Origin: Selenomonadaceae bacterium
Lineage (GTDB): Bacteria > Bacillota > Negativicutes > Selenomonadales > Selenomonadaceae
Direction of reading: 5' to 3'
DNA length: 17,163 bases
Assembly (NCBI GenBank): GCA_017453765.1
Contig: JAFTEG010000200.1
Span: 1-17,163, forward strand
This document shows, piece by piece, positions 1 to 5,277 of this stretch. The translations under genes and the position numbers were made by a program. How positions within the stretch are numbered: the first letter of the stretch is position 1; each line of letters starts with the position of its first letter. Under the pieces are notes generated by a model, which was not told the DNA's origin, did not search any database, and was given only the letters and a program-made list of their open reading frames with translations.

Positions 1-294
1 CGGCAAGAATAGCTGTAACTTTATATTGATCGCGCCTTTCAAGATGTTCAAAAATTTTGTCGAACTCATCATAAGTCAACTGCAGATTTTCAAGATGCGG
101 TGTAACAGCCGCCAAAACATAATCGACGAACTGAAAATCTTTCTGCGTCGTTTTAGCTCGTCAATTAAAAGGTCTGCTGTCAAATATTTTTCTTTTTCCG
201 ATAGCATATAAAAAATTGTGTCTAACTCATCCCACGTTAGCTGATTGTCCACTAAACAAGGCTTTATCATTTCAAAAATTTTTTCTTTGTTCAT
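1..294 (-). pseudogene. Repeat-module protein gene, frameshifted, running off the left edge
   Basis: The intact reading frame starts at ATG 292-294, six bases after a GGAGG, and gives 72 residues to a stop at 76; a longer upstream start exists but has no ribosome site. The frame seems to be lost at the A-run opposite 151-154. Shifting frame there gives an open reading to the window edge, and that continuation contains QLTYDEFDKIF, which matches QLTWDELDTIF in the first module. Two related helical modules of about 45 residues (LTxDExDxIFxxL, then a basic stretch) therefore flank the shift, which argues that the second module is real coding sequence. The last 20 residues of the 72-residue frame (IFSSSIMFWRLL...) are then out-of-frame translation. 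I do not recognise the family. The cause could be a true mutation or a one-base sequencing error in a homopolymer. Confidence 0.6.
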
Positions 295-325
295 ACGTCG
301 CCTCCGCATAAAATATTCTGAAAAT

Positions 326-354
326 ATTTTAGCCCTTTTTAAATTCAAAGGCAA
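326..354 (-). promoter_or_regulatory. Promoter for the repeat-module gene
   Basis: On the minus strand TTGCCT (349-354) is followed after 17 bases by TAAAAT (326-331). It lies about 30 bases before the Shine-Dalgarno of the gene starting at 294 and points away from the ricT promoter. Confidence 0.45.
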
Positions 355-373
355 TGCCTAAGGTTAAATTTTG

Positions 374-402
374 TGGACAACAAATAAAATTTGTGCTAAA
401 CT
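374..402 (+). promoter_or_regulatory. Promoter for ricT-trmN6
   Basis: TGGACA (374-379), 17 bases, then TAAACT (397-402) preceded by TGC, an extended -10. The expected transcript start is near 409. Confidence 0.5.
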
Positions 403-412
403 TTTTAAACTT

Positions 413-447
413 AATTTTTCTGCTGTACGTTTTAAGACAGAAAAATT
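413..447 (+). other. AT-rich hairpin in the ricT leader
   Basis: AATTTTTCTG (413-422) is an exact inverted repeat of CAGAAAAATT (438-447), with a 15-base loop and three more T residues after it. It lies just after the expected transcript start of ricT. It resembles a weak terminator or attenuator, but the stem is mostly A/T pairs. Confidence 0.35.
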
Positions 448-479
448 TTTTGAAAAATAAATTTATGGGAAGATTTTAA

Positions 480-1604
480 TTGCAAAAGATAATAGGAGTA
501 AGATTTAAAAAAGCTGGAAAAATTCATCTGTTCGATCCTGGTGACGACGATATACAGGCGGGCGATTCAGTGATTGTTGAAACGTCACGCGGTCTAGAAT
601 GCGGCGACGTTGTGATTGGTGTACGCGAACTGCCACAAGCTGAAAATCCCGCAGGTTTCACGCCTACGATACGACGTATTCACCGTAAGGCTACAAAGGC
701 AGATTTAGCGCGTGTTGCAGATAATCATCAGCGCGAACAAGAAGCACTTTTAATTTGTGAGGAAAAAATTGCTGAACATAACTTGCCAATGAATTTAATC
801 GGCGTACGCTATACCTTCGACATAAATAAAATTATTTTTTATTTCACGTCGGACGGGCGCGTTGATTTTCGCTACTTGGTACGTGATTTAGCATACATTT
901 TCAGGACGCGAATTGAACTGCGGCAAGTCGGCGTTCGTGAAGAGGCTAAAGCACTAGGTGGCGTCGGTTGTTGTGGACGAAAACTTTGTTGTTCATCATT
1001 TTTAGGAGACTTCGCGCAGGTTTCAATTCGTATGGCGAAGGAACAAAATTTATCGCTCAATCCTACAAAAATTTCTGGCATTTGTGGGCGTCTGCTATGT
1101 TGCTTGAAGTTTGAAAGCGAATATTACCACGAATGCTATATGAAAAATCATCCAATGTTTGAACCAACTGTAAATGACCGCGTAATTTTGGACGAAGGCG
1201 GCGGACGTGTTATCGCAGTGAATGCCTTGAAAAAAGTTGCTACCGTCCTGCTGGATACGAAAAAAACTGTTACGGTAAATTGGGAAGATATTATGCCAGC
1301 TGACGGCGAAGTCAATGTAAAATTCCCTGACGACGAACCGCAAACTTTGAATGACGATGAATTTAACGTTGAACCAATCAGTATAGATGCGCCCGATGAA
1401 AATAATTCTGCTGAAAAAAATTCTGTTGAAAATAAATTTGCTGACAGTAAGCCTGCGCATGCTAAAAATTTTGGACGGAAAAATTTCAATCGCGATAATA
1501 ATTTTTCAGCGGCTGAAAAAACTGAACAGGTTGACGAAGATAAACGCCCTTGGATAAATCGTCCGCGTAAACCGCGCCGTCCTCGTGGAAATTTTAGAGG
1601 TTAG
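480..1604 (+). CDS. ricT: RicT/YaaT-type PSP1-domain protein
   Basis: A 374-residue PSP1 (YaaT) family protein. In Bacillus, RicT forms the RicA-RicF-RicT complex, which carries two [4Fe-4S] clusters and promotes RNase Y-dependent mRNA processing. The N-terminus IGVRFKKAGKIHLFDPGD is typical of the family and fixes the TTG start at 480, with GGGAAGA upstream. The cysteine-rich core is present: C164, C165, C170 and C171 (GCCGRKLCC), then C202, C207 and C208 (ICGRLLCCLKFE). After about residue 285 the chain becomes acidic and Asn-rich and ends in a basic, proline/arginine-rich tail, which is not part of the PSP1 fold and may bind RNA (inference). It is followed after 14 bases by trmN6, the same partnership as yaaT and yabB in Bacillus. 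The family assignment is firm; the RNase Y role is by homology. Confidence 0.92.
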   Translation: MQKIIGVRFKKAGKIHLFDPGDDDIQAGDSVIVETSRGLECGDVVIGVRELPQAENPAGFTPTIRRIHRKATKADLARVADNHQREQEALLICEEKIAEHNLPMNLIGVRYTFDINKIIFYFTSDGRVDFRYLVRDLAYIFRTRIELRQVGVREEAKALGGVGCCGRKLCCSSFLGDFAQVSIRMAKEQNLSLNPTKISGICGRLLCCLKFESEYYHECYMKNHPMFEPTVNDRVILDEGGGRVIAVNALKKVATVLLDTKKTVTVNWEDIMPADGEVNVKFPDDEPQTLNDDEFNVEPISIDAPDENNSAEKNSVENKFADSKPAHAKNFGRKNFNRDNNFSAAEKTEQVDEDKRPWINRPRKPRRPRGNFRG

Positions 1605-1618
1605 AGGAGCTAAAAATT

Positions 1619-2353
1619 TTGCGTCAAGGTGAACGAATTGATGACTTGATGAAGTCGGGGCGAAAAATTATTCAACGCGACAAAGAATTTTGTTTCGCAA
1701 TGGATTCCGTTTTAATCGCGCACTTCCCAATTTTCAAGCGGCGTTTAAAAGTTTTAGACTTGGGAACTGGTACAGGCGTTATACCGCTTTTGATAGCTGA
1801 TGAAGTTGAAAAAATCTGCGCGATTGAACTAAACGGCGAAATGGCGGAAATTGCGCGGCGAAATGTACAACTGAATAATTTATCGGAAAAAATTTCTGTC
1901 GTGGAGGGCGATTACCGCCGAATCCGCGATTTTTTTTGCGCAGAAAGTTTTGATTTAGTCGTAGCCAATCCGCCGTATTATCCCGTGAAAGCTGGCGAAG
2001 CAAATAAATTTGTCGGTGTTGCCAATGCGCGACACGAATTTACAGCAACGCTTGAAGATGTTGTGACGGCGGCTAGATTCGCGCTGAAATTTCACGGCAG
2101 TTTTTGTATGATTCATTCGGCAGCGCGGCTTACTGAAATTGTCGACGCACTACACCGCCATCAATTTGAAATGAAACGTCTGCAGATGATTTATCCAAAA
2201 AAAAATCGTGACGCCAACTTGATAATGCTTGAGGCTACCGTTGGCGGCAACGCTGGAAGTTTAAAAATATTGCCGCCGCTTGTTATTCACAATGACGACG
2301 GCTCATATACTGATGATGTAAAAAAAATTTACGGTTTGTCCATAACGTATTGA
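1619..2353 (+). CDS. trmN6: tRNA1(Val) adenine-37 N6-methyltransferase (TrmN6/YabB type)
   Basis: A 244-residue class I SAM-dependent methyltransferase. The SAM-binding glycine loop is DLGTGTG (residues 47-53), and the catalytic N6-adenine motif is NPPYY (117-121), preceded by VVA. The family modifies A37 of a valine tRNA. The N-terminus RQGERIDDLMKSGRKIIQ matches YabB-type enzymes and supports the TTG start at 1619, with AGAGGAG about 10 bases upstream. It is co-transcribed with ricT, whose stop lies 14 bases upstream. Length is normal for the family. The exact tRNA substrate is inferred from homology. Confidence 0.9.
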   Translation: MRQGERIDDLMKSGRKIIQRDKEFCFAMDSVLIAHFPIFKRRLKVLDLGTGTGVIPLLIADEVEKICAIELNGEMAEIARRNVQLNNLSEKISVVEGDYRRIRDFFCAESFDLVVANPPYYPVKAGEANKFVGVANARHEFTATLEDVVTAARFALKFHGSFCMIHSAARLTEIVDALHRHQFEMKRLQMIYPKKNRDANLIMLEATVGGNAGSLKILPPLVIHNDDGSYTDDVKKIYGLSITY

Positions 2354-2379
2354 ATGACATGAAATTGTTGATATTCTTG

Positions 2380-2410
2380 AAAAAATAAAAAATCCCTCCA
2401 GTGCGGAGGG
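2380..2410 (-). terminator. Intrinsic terminator of the 3896-2433 operon
   Basis: CCCTCC (2394-2399) pairs with GGAGGG (2405-2410) around a five-base loop. On the minus strand the hairpin is followed by ATTTTTTATTTTTTC, so it ends the gene that stops at 2433. The plus-strand side has T residues only about 10 bases later, so it may also serve trmN6 weakly. Confidence 0.85.
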
Positions 2411-2432
2411 AAACTACAAATTATTTTTAAAG

Positions 2433-3440
2433 TTAATCTCTAGTTTTGTCTTGACCATTAGCGGTAGGTGCAACTTCAACAGGTGCAGGCGGATCATCTT
2501 TATCATTAGGCGTTGGCGCTGGCGTTGACGGTGTAGTTGCCGTACCAGTGATTGAATAGCGCGTCACCCAAGTTGAATAGCCTTTGGCGAAAGCGCGAAG
2601 ACGTACAAGCCCTTTGTAGGCGGGATCGTCATCCTTGATTGACCTGTACGCGCCGTCGTATTCATCATCTAAATCTGTCCACTTATCAGTGGCAGTCCAC
2701 ATTGAACCAGCGGTAATTCTTTCCGTACCTTGCGGGAGATTGACCGCTTTTTTCATGAAACGAATTTCAATGACTTGTCCTGCGGAATTTTTCTTTTCCT
2801 GCCATTCCCAGACAACTAAGTTTGTACCTTTAAGTTGCATTGTCGTAGTATCTGCAATAACTTTCGTCGTGTTGCCTTTATCGTCAGTATAAGTCCATAA
2901 ATCAATCCAGCGATCTTTAGCGTTTTTGCGGTCAACTTCGCCGTGTCTGAAAACTTCGTCGACAATCGCCGCGTAAAAATCTTCGTCGAACGCCTTAGAA
3001 TTTATTTCTTTGACTCGACCGTCAGAAGTCGACCAAATGACTGTACCTTCAGCGTTATAAAAATCTTCACGCGCATATTGTACAGTACGGTTTTGCGGAT
3101 TAATTTTCAGCAGAGCAAGACTATATTTCAATACGCTTGAATCGGGCAAGGCGTTAGAAATTTTGTATTCGTTAATGGTACTTTCCGCACCTTCAGGGGA
3201 ATATTCAGTTTTGGTCCACGCTTCAATTTCGGTTGGAACTTCCTTGCCGTCTTCCGTCTTAGCTTTTTTCACAACTTTAACCGATTTGGGATCAAAAAAT
3301 TTGCTGTACTTATCGTCAGCGGAAAGCCAGTACCAATTATCATTTTTGGAAGTCGCATCCTCCGCCGCGTAGGTAATGTTGCTGATAAGAAAAATAATTG
3401 CGCCAATTATTGCCGTCACAATAAAATTTTTCTTCACCAA
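2433..3440 (-). CDS. Secreted protein of unknown function
   Basis: 335 residues. The first 25 or so form a signal peptide (basic MVKK, hydrophobic core to about residue 22, then ITYAAED with an AxA-like cleavage point), so it should be exported to the periplasm or cell surface. Two stretches resemble each other loosely: around residues 35-150 (NWYWLSADDKYSKFFDP...EAWTKTEYS) and 175-285 (RWIDLWTYTDDKG...LVVWEWQEK). The pattern 'W-x-x-hydrophobic, then V/W-E-W' is reminiscent of surface-adhesin-E-like domains; that is a weak inference. The tail (about 297-335) is Pro/Thr/Asp-rich and probably disordered. TTG at 3440 is chosen because GAGAGG is nine bases upstream; GTG at 3437 is possible. It follows the GTPase gene after three bases, so the two are probably translationally coupled. 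Confidence 0.7.
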   Translation of the reverse strand: MVKKNFIVTAIIGAIIFLISNITYAAEDATSKNDNWYWLSADDKYSKFFDPKSVKVVKKAKTEDGKEVPTEIEAWTKTEYSPEGAESTINEYKISNALPDSSVLKYSLALLKINPQNRTVQYAREDFYNAEGTVIWSTSDGRVKEINSKAFDEDFYAAIVDEVFRHGEVDRKNAKDRWIDLWTYTDDKGNTTKVIADTTTMQLKGTNLVVWEWQEKKNSAGQVIEIRFMKKAVNLPQGTERITAGSMWTATDKWTDLDDEYDGAYRSIKDDDPAYKGLVRLRAFAKGYSTWVTRYSITGTATTPSTPAPTPNDKDDPPAPVEVAPTANGQDKTRD

Positions 3441-3443
3441 ATG

Positions 3444-3896
3444 TCACATCCTCTCTGCAGATAACAACGAAATAATTTTATTGCTAAGTTCTTCAATGCC
3501 CGTGTTAGTTTTCGTACTTACGCAGACGGTATCAAGTCCAGAAACTTCTTTGACGGCAGCTGCTAAAGATTTTCCGCCATCATCTAACTTGTCAACCTGC
3601 GTTATGACAATGATAATTGCCGCGCCGCTTTTTTTCAACTTACTAAGCCAGCTTAATTCCAACTCGAAAGAATCATTTGAAATAAGCATCAACGCCACTT
3701 CAACACTTTCAGCAGATTTTTCAGCAAATGCGGGCTCGGCGTCTACGCCAACTGTATCGACCAACATAATTTTCCCGACGCCGCTAATTTCCAATGCGCG
3801 ATACTTTGTCTCATTCATAATTTTATGGTGGGTTAAAGCGTACATCAGCGCCGATTTACCGCTTTTTCTCTTCCCAAAAATTCCGACCTGCCGCAT
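3444..3896 (-). CDS. Shortened HydF-like G-domain protein
   Basis: A 150-residue stand-alone P-loop GTPase domain. The Walker A is GKRKSGKS (residues 8-15), the DxxG motif is DTVG (47-50), the NKxD position reads TQVD (99-102), and the G5 position reads STK (127-129). The pattern VGIFGKRxSGKS...KYRALEI..VGKIMLVDTVG resembles the N-terminal GTPase of HydF, the [FeFe]-hydrogenase maturation scaffold. It lacks the switch I stretch with GTTTDP, and it lacks the dimerisation and Fe-S binding domains of full HydF (about 400 residues). The ATG at 3896 has AAAGGAGG upstream. A coupled gene for a secreted protein follows. It may be a derived paralogue with lowered GTP specificity or a domain relic kept under selection; the reading frame is clean. 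Confidence 0.6.
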   Translation of the reverse strand: MRQVGIFGKRKSGKSALMYALTHHKIMNETKYRALEISGVGKIMLVDTVGVDAEPAFAEKSAESVEVALMLISNDSFELELSWLSKLKKSGAAIIIVITQVDKLDDGGKSLAAAVKEVSGLDTVCVSTKTNTGIEELSNKIISLLSAERM

Positions 3897-3940
3897 AACG
3901 CACGCCTCCTTTAGCTTGTAGCTTGTAGAAATTTTCTTAC

Positions 3941-3969
3941 ATTATAGCGTTTTTTTTTATCGGCGTAAA
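3941..3969 (-). promoter_or_regulatory. Promoter of the GTPase/secreted-protein operon
   Basis: On the minus strand TTTACG (3964-3969), 17 bases, TATAAT (3941-3946). It lies about 45 bases before the ATG at 3896. The leader contains two copies of TAGCTTG-like heptads (3912-3928). Confidence 0.6.
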
Positions 3970-4003
3970 GATAAGCGATTGAAAATCTAAATTAATCTCT
4001 ATG

Positions 4004-4038
4004 TAGCGAAACATAAAGATTTTTTATCAATTTCGCTA
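4004..4038. other. Inverted repeat TAGCGAAA/TTTCGCTA
   Basis: TAGCGAAA (4004-4011) and TTTCGCTA (4031-4038) form an exact inverted repeat with a 19-base centre, placed between the GTPase promoter and the first array promoter. It could be an operator or a hairpin; nothing else identifies it. Confidence 0.3.
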
Positions 4039-4060
4039 ACTGTTCAACTAAAAAATTTTC

Positions 4061-4069
4061 TGCTATAAT
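4061..4069 (+). promoter_or_regulatory. Unit 1 sense promoter (extended -10)
   Basis: TGCTATAAT (TATAAT at 4064-4069) is an extended -10 and is shared exactly by units 3 and 4. No good -35 box is seen, as expected for extended -10 promoters. The transcript should start near 4076. Confidence 0.7.
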
Positions 4070-4084
4070 CGCGTCAATGCCGTT

Positions 4085-4120
4085 CCTTTACGTCGGTAAA
4101 TTTTCGACGAAAGGAGGTGA
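4085..4120 (+). promoter_or_regulatory. Unit 1 leader hairpin capturing the Shine-Dalgarno
   Basis: CCTTT plus CGTCG (4085-4095, one bulged A) pairs with CGACG plus AAAGG (4105-4114). The right arm is the first half of the ribosome site AAAGGAGGTGA (4110-4120), so the fold should restrict translation of the peptide. Confidence 0.65.
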
Positions 4121-4125
4121 TTTTT

Positions 4126-4206
4126 GTGATCAGTGTTCTGGTCGCTTTTGGAATTGGCGTACTCTCTGGAGTTGTTGCCAACTACATCAGCAAGCGTTTC
4201 TTTTAG
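4126..4206 (+). CDS. Small hydrophobic peptide, unit 1 (candidate type I toxin)
   Basis: A 26-residue peptide, MISVLVAFGIGVLSGVVANYISKRFF, starting with GTG six bases after AAAGGAGGTGA. Residues 3-21 form one predicted membrane helix with a small-residue face (G-x-G-x-x-x-G); the end is short, basic and aromatic (SKRFF). Size, single helix and basic end fit type I toxins, but the sequence lacks the proline and acidic tail of Fst. Toxicity is inferred from the locus plan (leader hairpin, shared terminator, antisense promoter), not from homology. A structural or signalling membrane peptide is the alternative. The near-identical paralogue at 4700 supports it as a real gene. Confidence 0.7.
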   Translation: MISVLVAFGIGVLSGVVANYISKRFF

Positions 4207-4255
4207 CGGCAGATTTTAAACTTCTGCTCGTTCGTTAAAATTTTTTAGCGGACAA

Positions 4256-4308
4256 AACTAAAATCTCCCAAGTAGTTTCCGGAAAAAACTGCAAGGGAGA
4301 TTTTAGTT
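4256..4308. terminator. Unit 1 bidirectional terminator hairpin
   Basis: AACTAAAATCTCCC (4256-4269) pairs with GGGAGATTTTAGTT (4295-4308); an inner stem GTAGTTT/AAACTGC is set off by AA on both sides. Each outer arm reads TTTTAGTT as it leaves the core, so either strand gets a U-rich exit. A smaller GCAGA/TCTGC hairpin lies upstream near 4210-4226. Confidence 0.75.
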
Positions 4309-4350
4309 TGGTGATAACTGTGATCAGTGTATTTCGTTATCTTTTTAGAT
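4256..4350 (-). ncRNA. Predicted unit 1 antisense RNA
   Basis: The promoter at 4357-4385 should start an RNA near 4350 that runs back into the shared hairpin and stops near 4250, about 95-100 nt. It would pair with the 3' end of the peptide mRNA. It also covers 4310-4330, where GGTGAT-N4-GTGATCAGTGT repeats the mRNA's own start region (4116-4136), so it could also pair over the start codon. Confidence 0.6.
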
Positions 4351-4356
4351 GGTGAA

Positions 4357-4385
4357 ATTTTACCACATCAAAATATTTTTTTCAA
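4357..4385 (-). promoter_or_regulatory. Unit 1 antisense promoter
   Basis: On the minus strand TTGAAA (4380-4385), exactly 17 bases, TAAAAT (4357-4362) preceded by TGG, an extended -10. The same layout recurs after units 2, 3 and 4. Confidence 0.7.
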
Positions 4386-4397
4386 GAAAAAATTTTT

Positions 4398-4439
4398 TCT
4401 GGTATTGTCGCCAATTACATCAGCAAAAAACTTTTTTAA
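4398..4439 (+). pseudogene. Unit 2 peptide gene remnant
   Basis: The frame SGIVANYISKKLF followed by TAA matches residues 14-26 of the unit 1 peptide, but the promoter, leader hairpin, start codon and first 13 codons are gone. The A/T-rich sequence of the antisense promoter runs straight into codon 14, so the loss looks like a deletion between A/T-rich stretches. Confidence 0.75.
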
Positions 4440-4492
4440 CGGCAGAACTTAACAATCTGCGCGTCCGTTAGATTTATTTTCTAGTCGGACAA

Positions 4493-4545
4493 AACTAAAA
4501 TCTCCCAAGTAGTTTATCGGCAAAACTGCAAAGGAAATTTTAGTT
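4493..4545. terminator. Unit 2 terminator hairpin, partly decayed
   Basis: The left arm AACTAAAATCTCCC (4493-4506) is intact, while the right arm reads AAGGAAATTTTAGTT in place of GGGAGATTTTAGTT, leaving mismatches in the lower stem. The GTCCG/CGGAC hairpin just upstream (about 4463-4490) remains. Confidence 0.55.
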
Positions 4546-4586
4546 TGGTGTTCAATATGCTCAGTTGTTGGTTTCATATTTAAACA
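4493..4586 (-). ncRNA. Predicted unit 2 antisense RNA (orphan antitoxin candidate)
   Basis: The antisense promoter at 4593-4621 is intact although the peptide gene is not. The RNA would run from about 4586 to 4493. Its 5' part covers TGCTCAGTTGTTGG (4559-4572), which resembles the unit 1 start region (TGATCAGTGTTCTGG), so it could act on the other units. Confidence 0.45.
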
Positions 4587-4592
4587 AAATGA

Positions 4593-4621
4593 ATTTTACC
4601 ACACCAAAATATTTTTTTCAA
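4593..4621 (-). promoter_or_regulatory. Unit 2 antisense promoter
   Basis: On the minus strand TTGAAA (4616-4621), 17 bases, TAAAAT (4593-4598) with TGG before it. The same hexamer read on the plus strand (TTTCAA) lies 17 bases before the unit 3 TATAAT, so the two divergent promoters may share it. Confidence 0.65.
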
Positions 4622-4635
4622 GAAATATTTTTTTA

Positions 4636-4644
4636 TGCTATAAT
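4636..4644 (+). promoter_or_regulatory. Unit 3 sense promoter (extended -10)
   Basis: TGCTATAAT with TATAAT at 4639-4644. The transcript should start near 4651. Confidence 0.7.
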
Positions 4645-4659
4645 CGCATCAATGCCGTT

Positions 4660-4693
4660 CCTTTACGTCGGTAAATTTCGACGAAAGGAGGTG
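4660..4693 (+). promoter_or_regulatory. Unit 3 leader hairpin capturing the Shine-Dalgarno
   Basis: CCTTT, a bulged A, and CGTCG (4660-4670) pair with CGACG-AAAGG (4679-4688). The right arm overlaps AAAGGAGGTG (4684-4693). The fold is the same as in unit 1. Confidence 0.65.
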
Positions 4694-4699
4694 AATATT

Positions 4700-4780
4700 A
4701 TGATGAGTACTCTGGTAGCTTTTGGAATTGGTGTACTCGCAGGAGTCGTCGCCAATTACATCAGCAAAAAACTTTTCTAA
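4700..4780 (+). CDS. Small hydrophobic peptide, unit 3 (candidate type I toxin)
   Basis: A 26-residue peptide, MMSTLVAFGIGVLAGVVANYISKKLF, 21 of 26 positions identical to the unit 1 peptide; the changes are I2M, V4T, S14A, R24K and F25L, all conservative or in the end regions. ATG at 4700 is preferred over ATG 4703 because it sits eight bases after GGAGG and aligns with the unit 1 start. An in-frame extension back to 4565 exists, but it would run through the promoter and leader hairpin and is rejected. One membrane helix is predicted, with a basic C-terminus. Function is inferred as for unit 1. Confidence 0.72.
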   Translation: MMSTLVAFGIGVLAGVVANYISKKLF

Positions 4781-4830
4781 CGGCAGAACTTAACCAACTG
4801 CACGTCCGGTAGACAATTCTAGACGGACTA

Positions 4831-4881
4831 AACTAAAATCTCCCAAGTAGTTGTCGGAAAACTGCAAGGGAGATTTTAGTT
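4831..4881. terminator. Unit 3 bidirectional terminator hairpin
   Basis: AACTAAAATCTCCC (4831-4844) pairs with GGGAGATTTTAGTT (4868-4881), with an inner stem as in unit 1. A second hairpin, GTCCG (4804-4808) with CGGAC (4824-4828), lies just upstream and is conserved in unit 2. Confidence 0.75.
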
Positions 4882-4923
4882 TTGGTGTTAAGCATGTTAA
4901 GCGCATTTGTTCCTTATTAAGGT
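4831..4923 (-). ncRNA. Predicted unit 3 antisense RNA
   Basis: Expected start near 4923 from the promoter at 4930-4958 and end at the shared hairpin, about 90-95 nt. The region after the hairpin, GGTG-N6-ATG (4884-4896), is placed like the peptide start but matches it only weakly, so the second pairing site is uncertain here. Confidence 0.55.
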
Positions 4924-4929
4924 TTGTTT

Positions 4930-4958
4930 ATCATACCACAGCGCAACGCCTTTTTCAA
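4930..4958 (-). promoter_or_regulatory. Unit 3 antisense promoter
   Basis: On the minus strand TTGAAA (4953-4958), 17 bases, TATGAT (4930-4935) with TGG before it. The spacer sequence differs completely from units 1 and 2 while the boxes and spacing are kept. Confidence 0.7.
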
Positions 4959-4990
4959 GCCGCGTTTTTATTTTCACAAATATTTTTTCG

Positions 4991-4999
4991 TGCTATAAT
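4991..4999 (+). promoter_or_regulatory. Unit 4 sense promoter (extended -10)
   Basis: TGCTATAAT with TATAAT at 4994-4999, identical to the other units. The transcript should start near 5006. Confidence 0.7.
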
Positions 5000-5008
5000 T
5001 GCACTTGG

Positions 5009-5051
5009 CTGTCGCCCCGTGCAACAGACTTTGGTTGAAGGGGGGTGACAG
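5009..5051 (+). promoter_or_regulatory. Unit 4 leader hairpin capturing the Shine-Dalgarno
   Basis: CTGTCGCCCC (5009-5018) pairs over ten positions, one a G-U, with GGGGTGACAG (5042-5051). The right arm contains the ribosome site GGGGGGTGA (5040-5048). The sequence is unrelated to the hairpins of units 1 and 3, but the fold and target are the same. Confidence 0.7.
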
Positions 5052-5052
5052 T

Positions 5053-5136
5053 ATGTTGAGTATCATTATTTCCATCGGCGTTGGTGTTGTGTCGTCCATT
5101 ATCGGCAACATCATCTACAAAAAATTTTTCAAGTAG
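5053..5136 (+). CDS. Small hydrophobic peptide, unit 4 (divergent candidate type I toxin)
   Basis: A 27-residue peptide, MLSIIISIGVGVVSSIIGNIIYKKFFK, starting with ATG five bases after GGGGGGTGA. It shares the pattern of the other peptides: M-x-S, a hydrophobic run, G-[IV]-G-V at 9-12, an Asn at position 19 and a basic aromatic end (YKKFFK). Identity to unit 1 is low (about 9 of 26), yet length, helix and charge placement are the same, suggesting selection on the peptide. Ile/Val content is very high. The function is inferred from the locus plan. Confidence 0.7.
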   Translation: MLSIIISIGVGVVSSIIGNIIYKKFFK

Positions 5137-5163
5137 GCGGCAGCCGCACACACTTTAGCCGAT

Positions 5164-5184
5164 ACTGAAATCGTACCGTTCAGT
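5164..5184 (+). other. Unit 4 second 3' hairpin
   Basis: ACTGAA (5164-5169) is an exact inverted repeat of TTCAGT (5179-5184), extended outside by CCG/CGG. It occupies the place of the GTCCG/CGGAC hairpin of units 2 and 3. Confidence 0.55.
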
Positions 5185-5191
5185 TTGCGGC

Positions 5192-5233
5192 AAAGCCCCA
5201 AGCAGTGTACCATTCCGCTCGGGGCTTTTTTTG
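5192..5233 (+). terminator. Unit 4 terminator
   Basis: AAAGCCCC (5192-5199) pairs with GGGGCTTT (5221-5228), followed by a run of T residues to 5233: a canonical intrinsic terminator on the plus strand. On the minus strand the exit is poorer in U (CTTTGCC). Confidence 0.88.
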
Positions 5234-5271
5234 TTTAATCATTACGCCAAGTATCTTTTATTTCAATCAGC
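5192..5271 (-). ncRNA. Predicted unit 4 antisense RNA
   Basis: Expected start near 5271 from the promoter at 5278-5306 and end at or beyond the shared hairpin, about 80 nt or more. Its 5' part covers AGTATC-N4-ATTTC-N-ATC (5250-5268), a direct repeat of the peptide start region AGTATC-N3-ATTTC-N-ATC (5059-5076). Confidence 0.55.
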
Positions 5272-5277
5272 ATTTGT

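Noticed and set aside
3376..3921. A 181-codon plus-strand open frame opposite the HydF-like gene
   Set aside because: The minus-strand frame has GTPase motifs and a strong ribosome site; the plus frame is its complement shadow.
4565..4699. A 45-codon upstream extension of the unit 3 peptide
   Set aside because: It would read through the antisense promoter, the sense TATAAT and the leader hairpin; the Shine-Dalgarno and the unit 1 alignment both place the start at 4700.
4851..5048. An open frame of 65 codons across the unit 3 terminator and unit 4 leader
   Set aside because: It covers a hairpin, two promoters and the ribosome site of unit 4, has no ribosome site of its own and no protein-like pattern.
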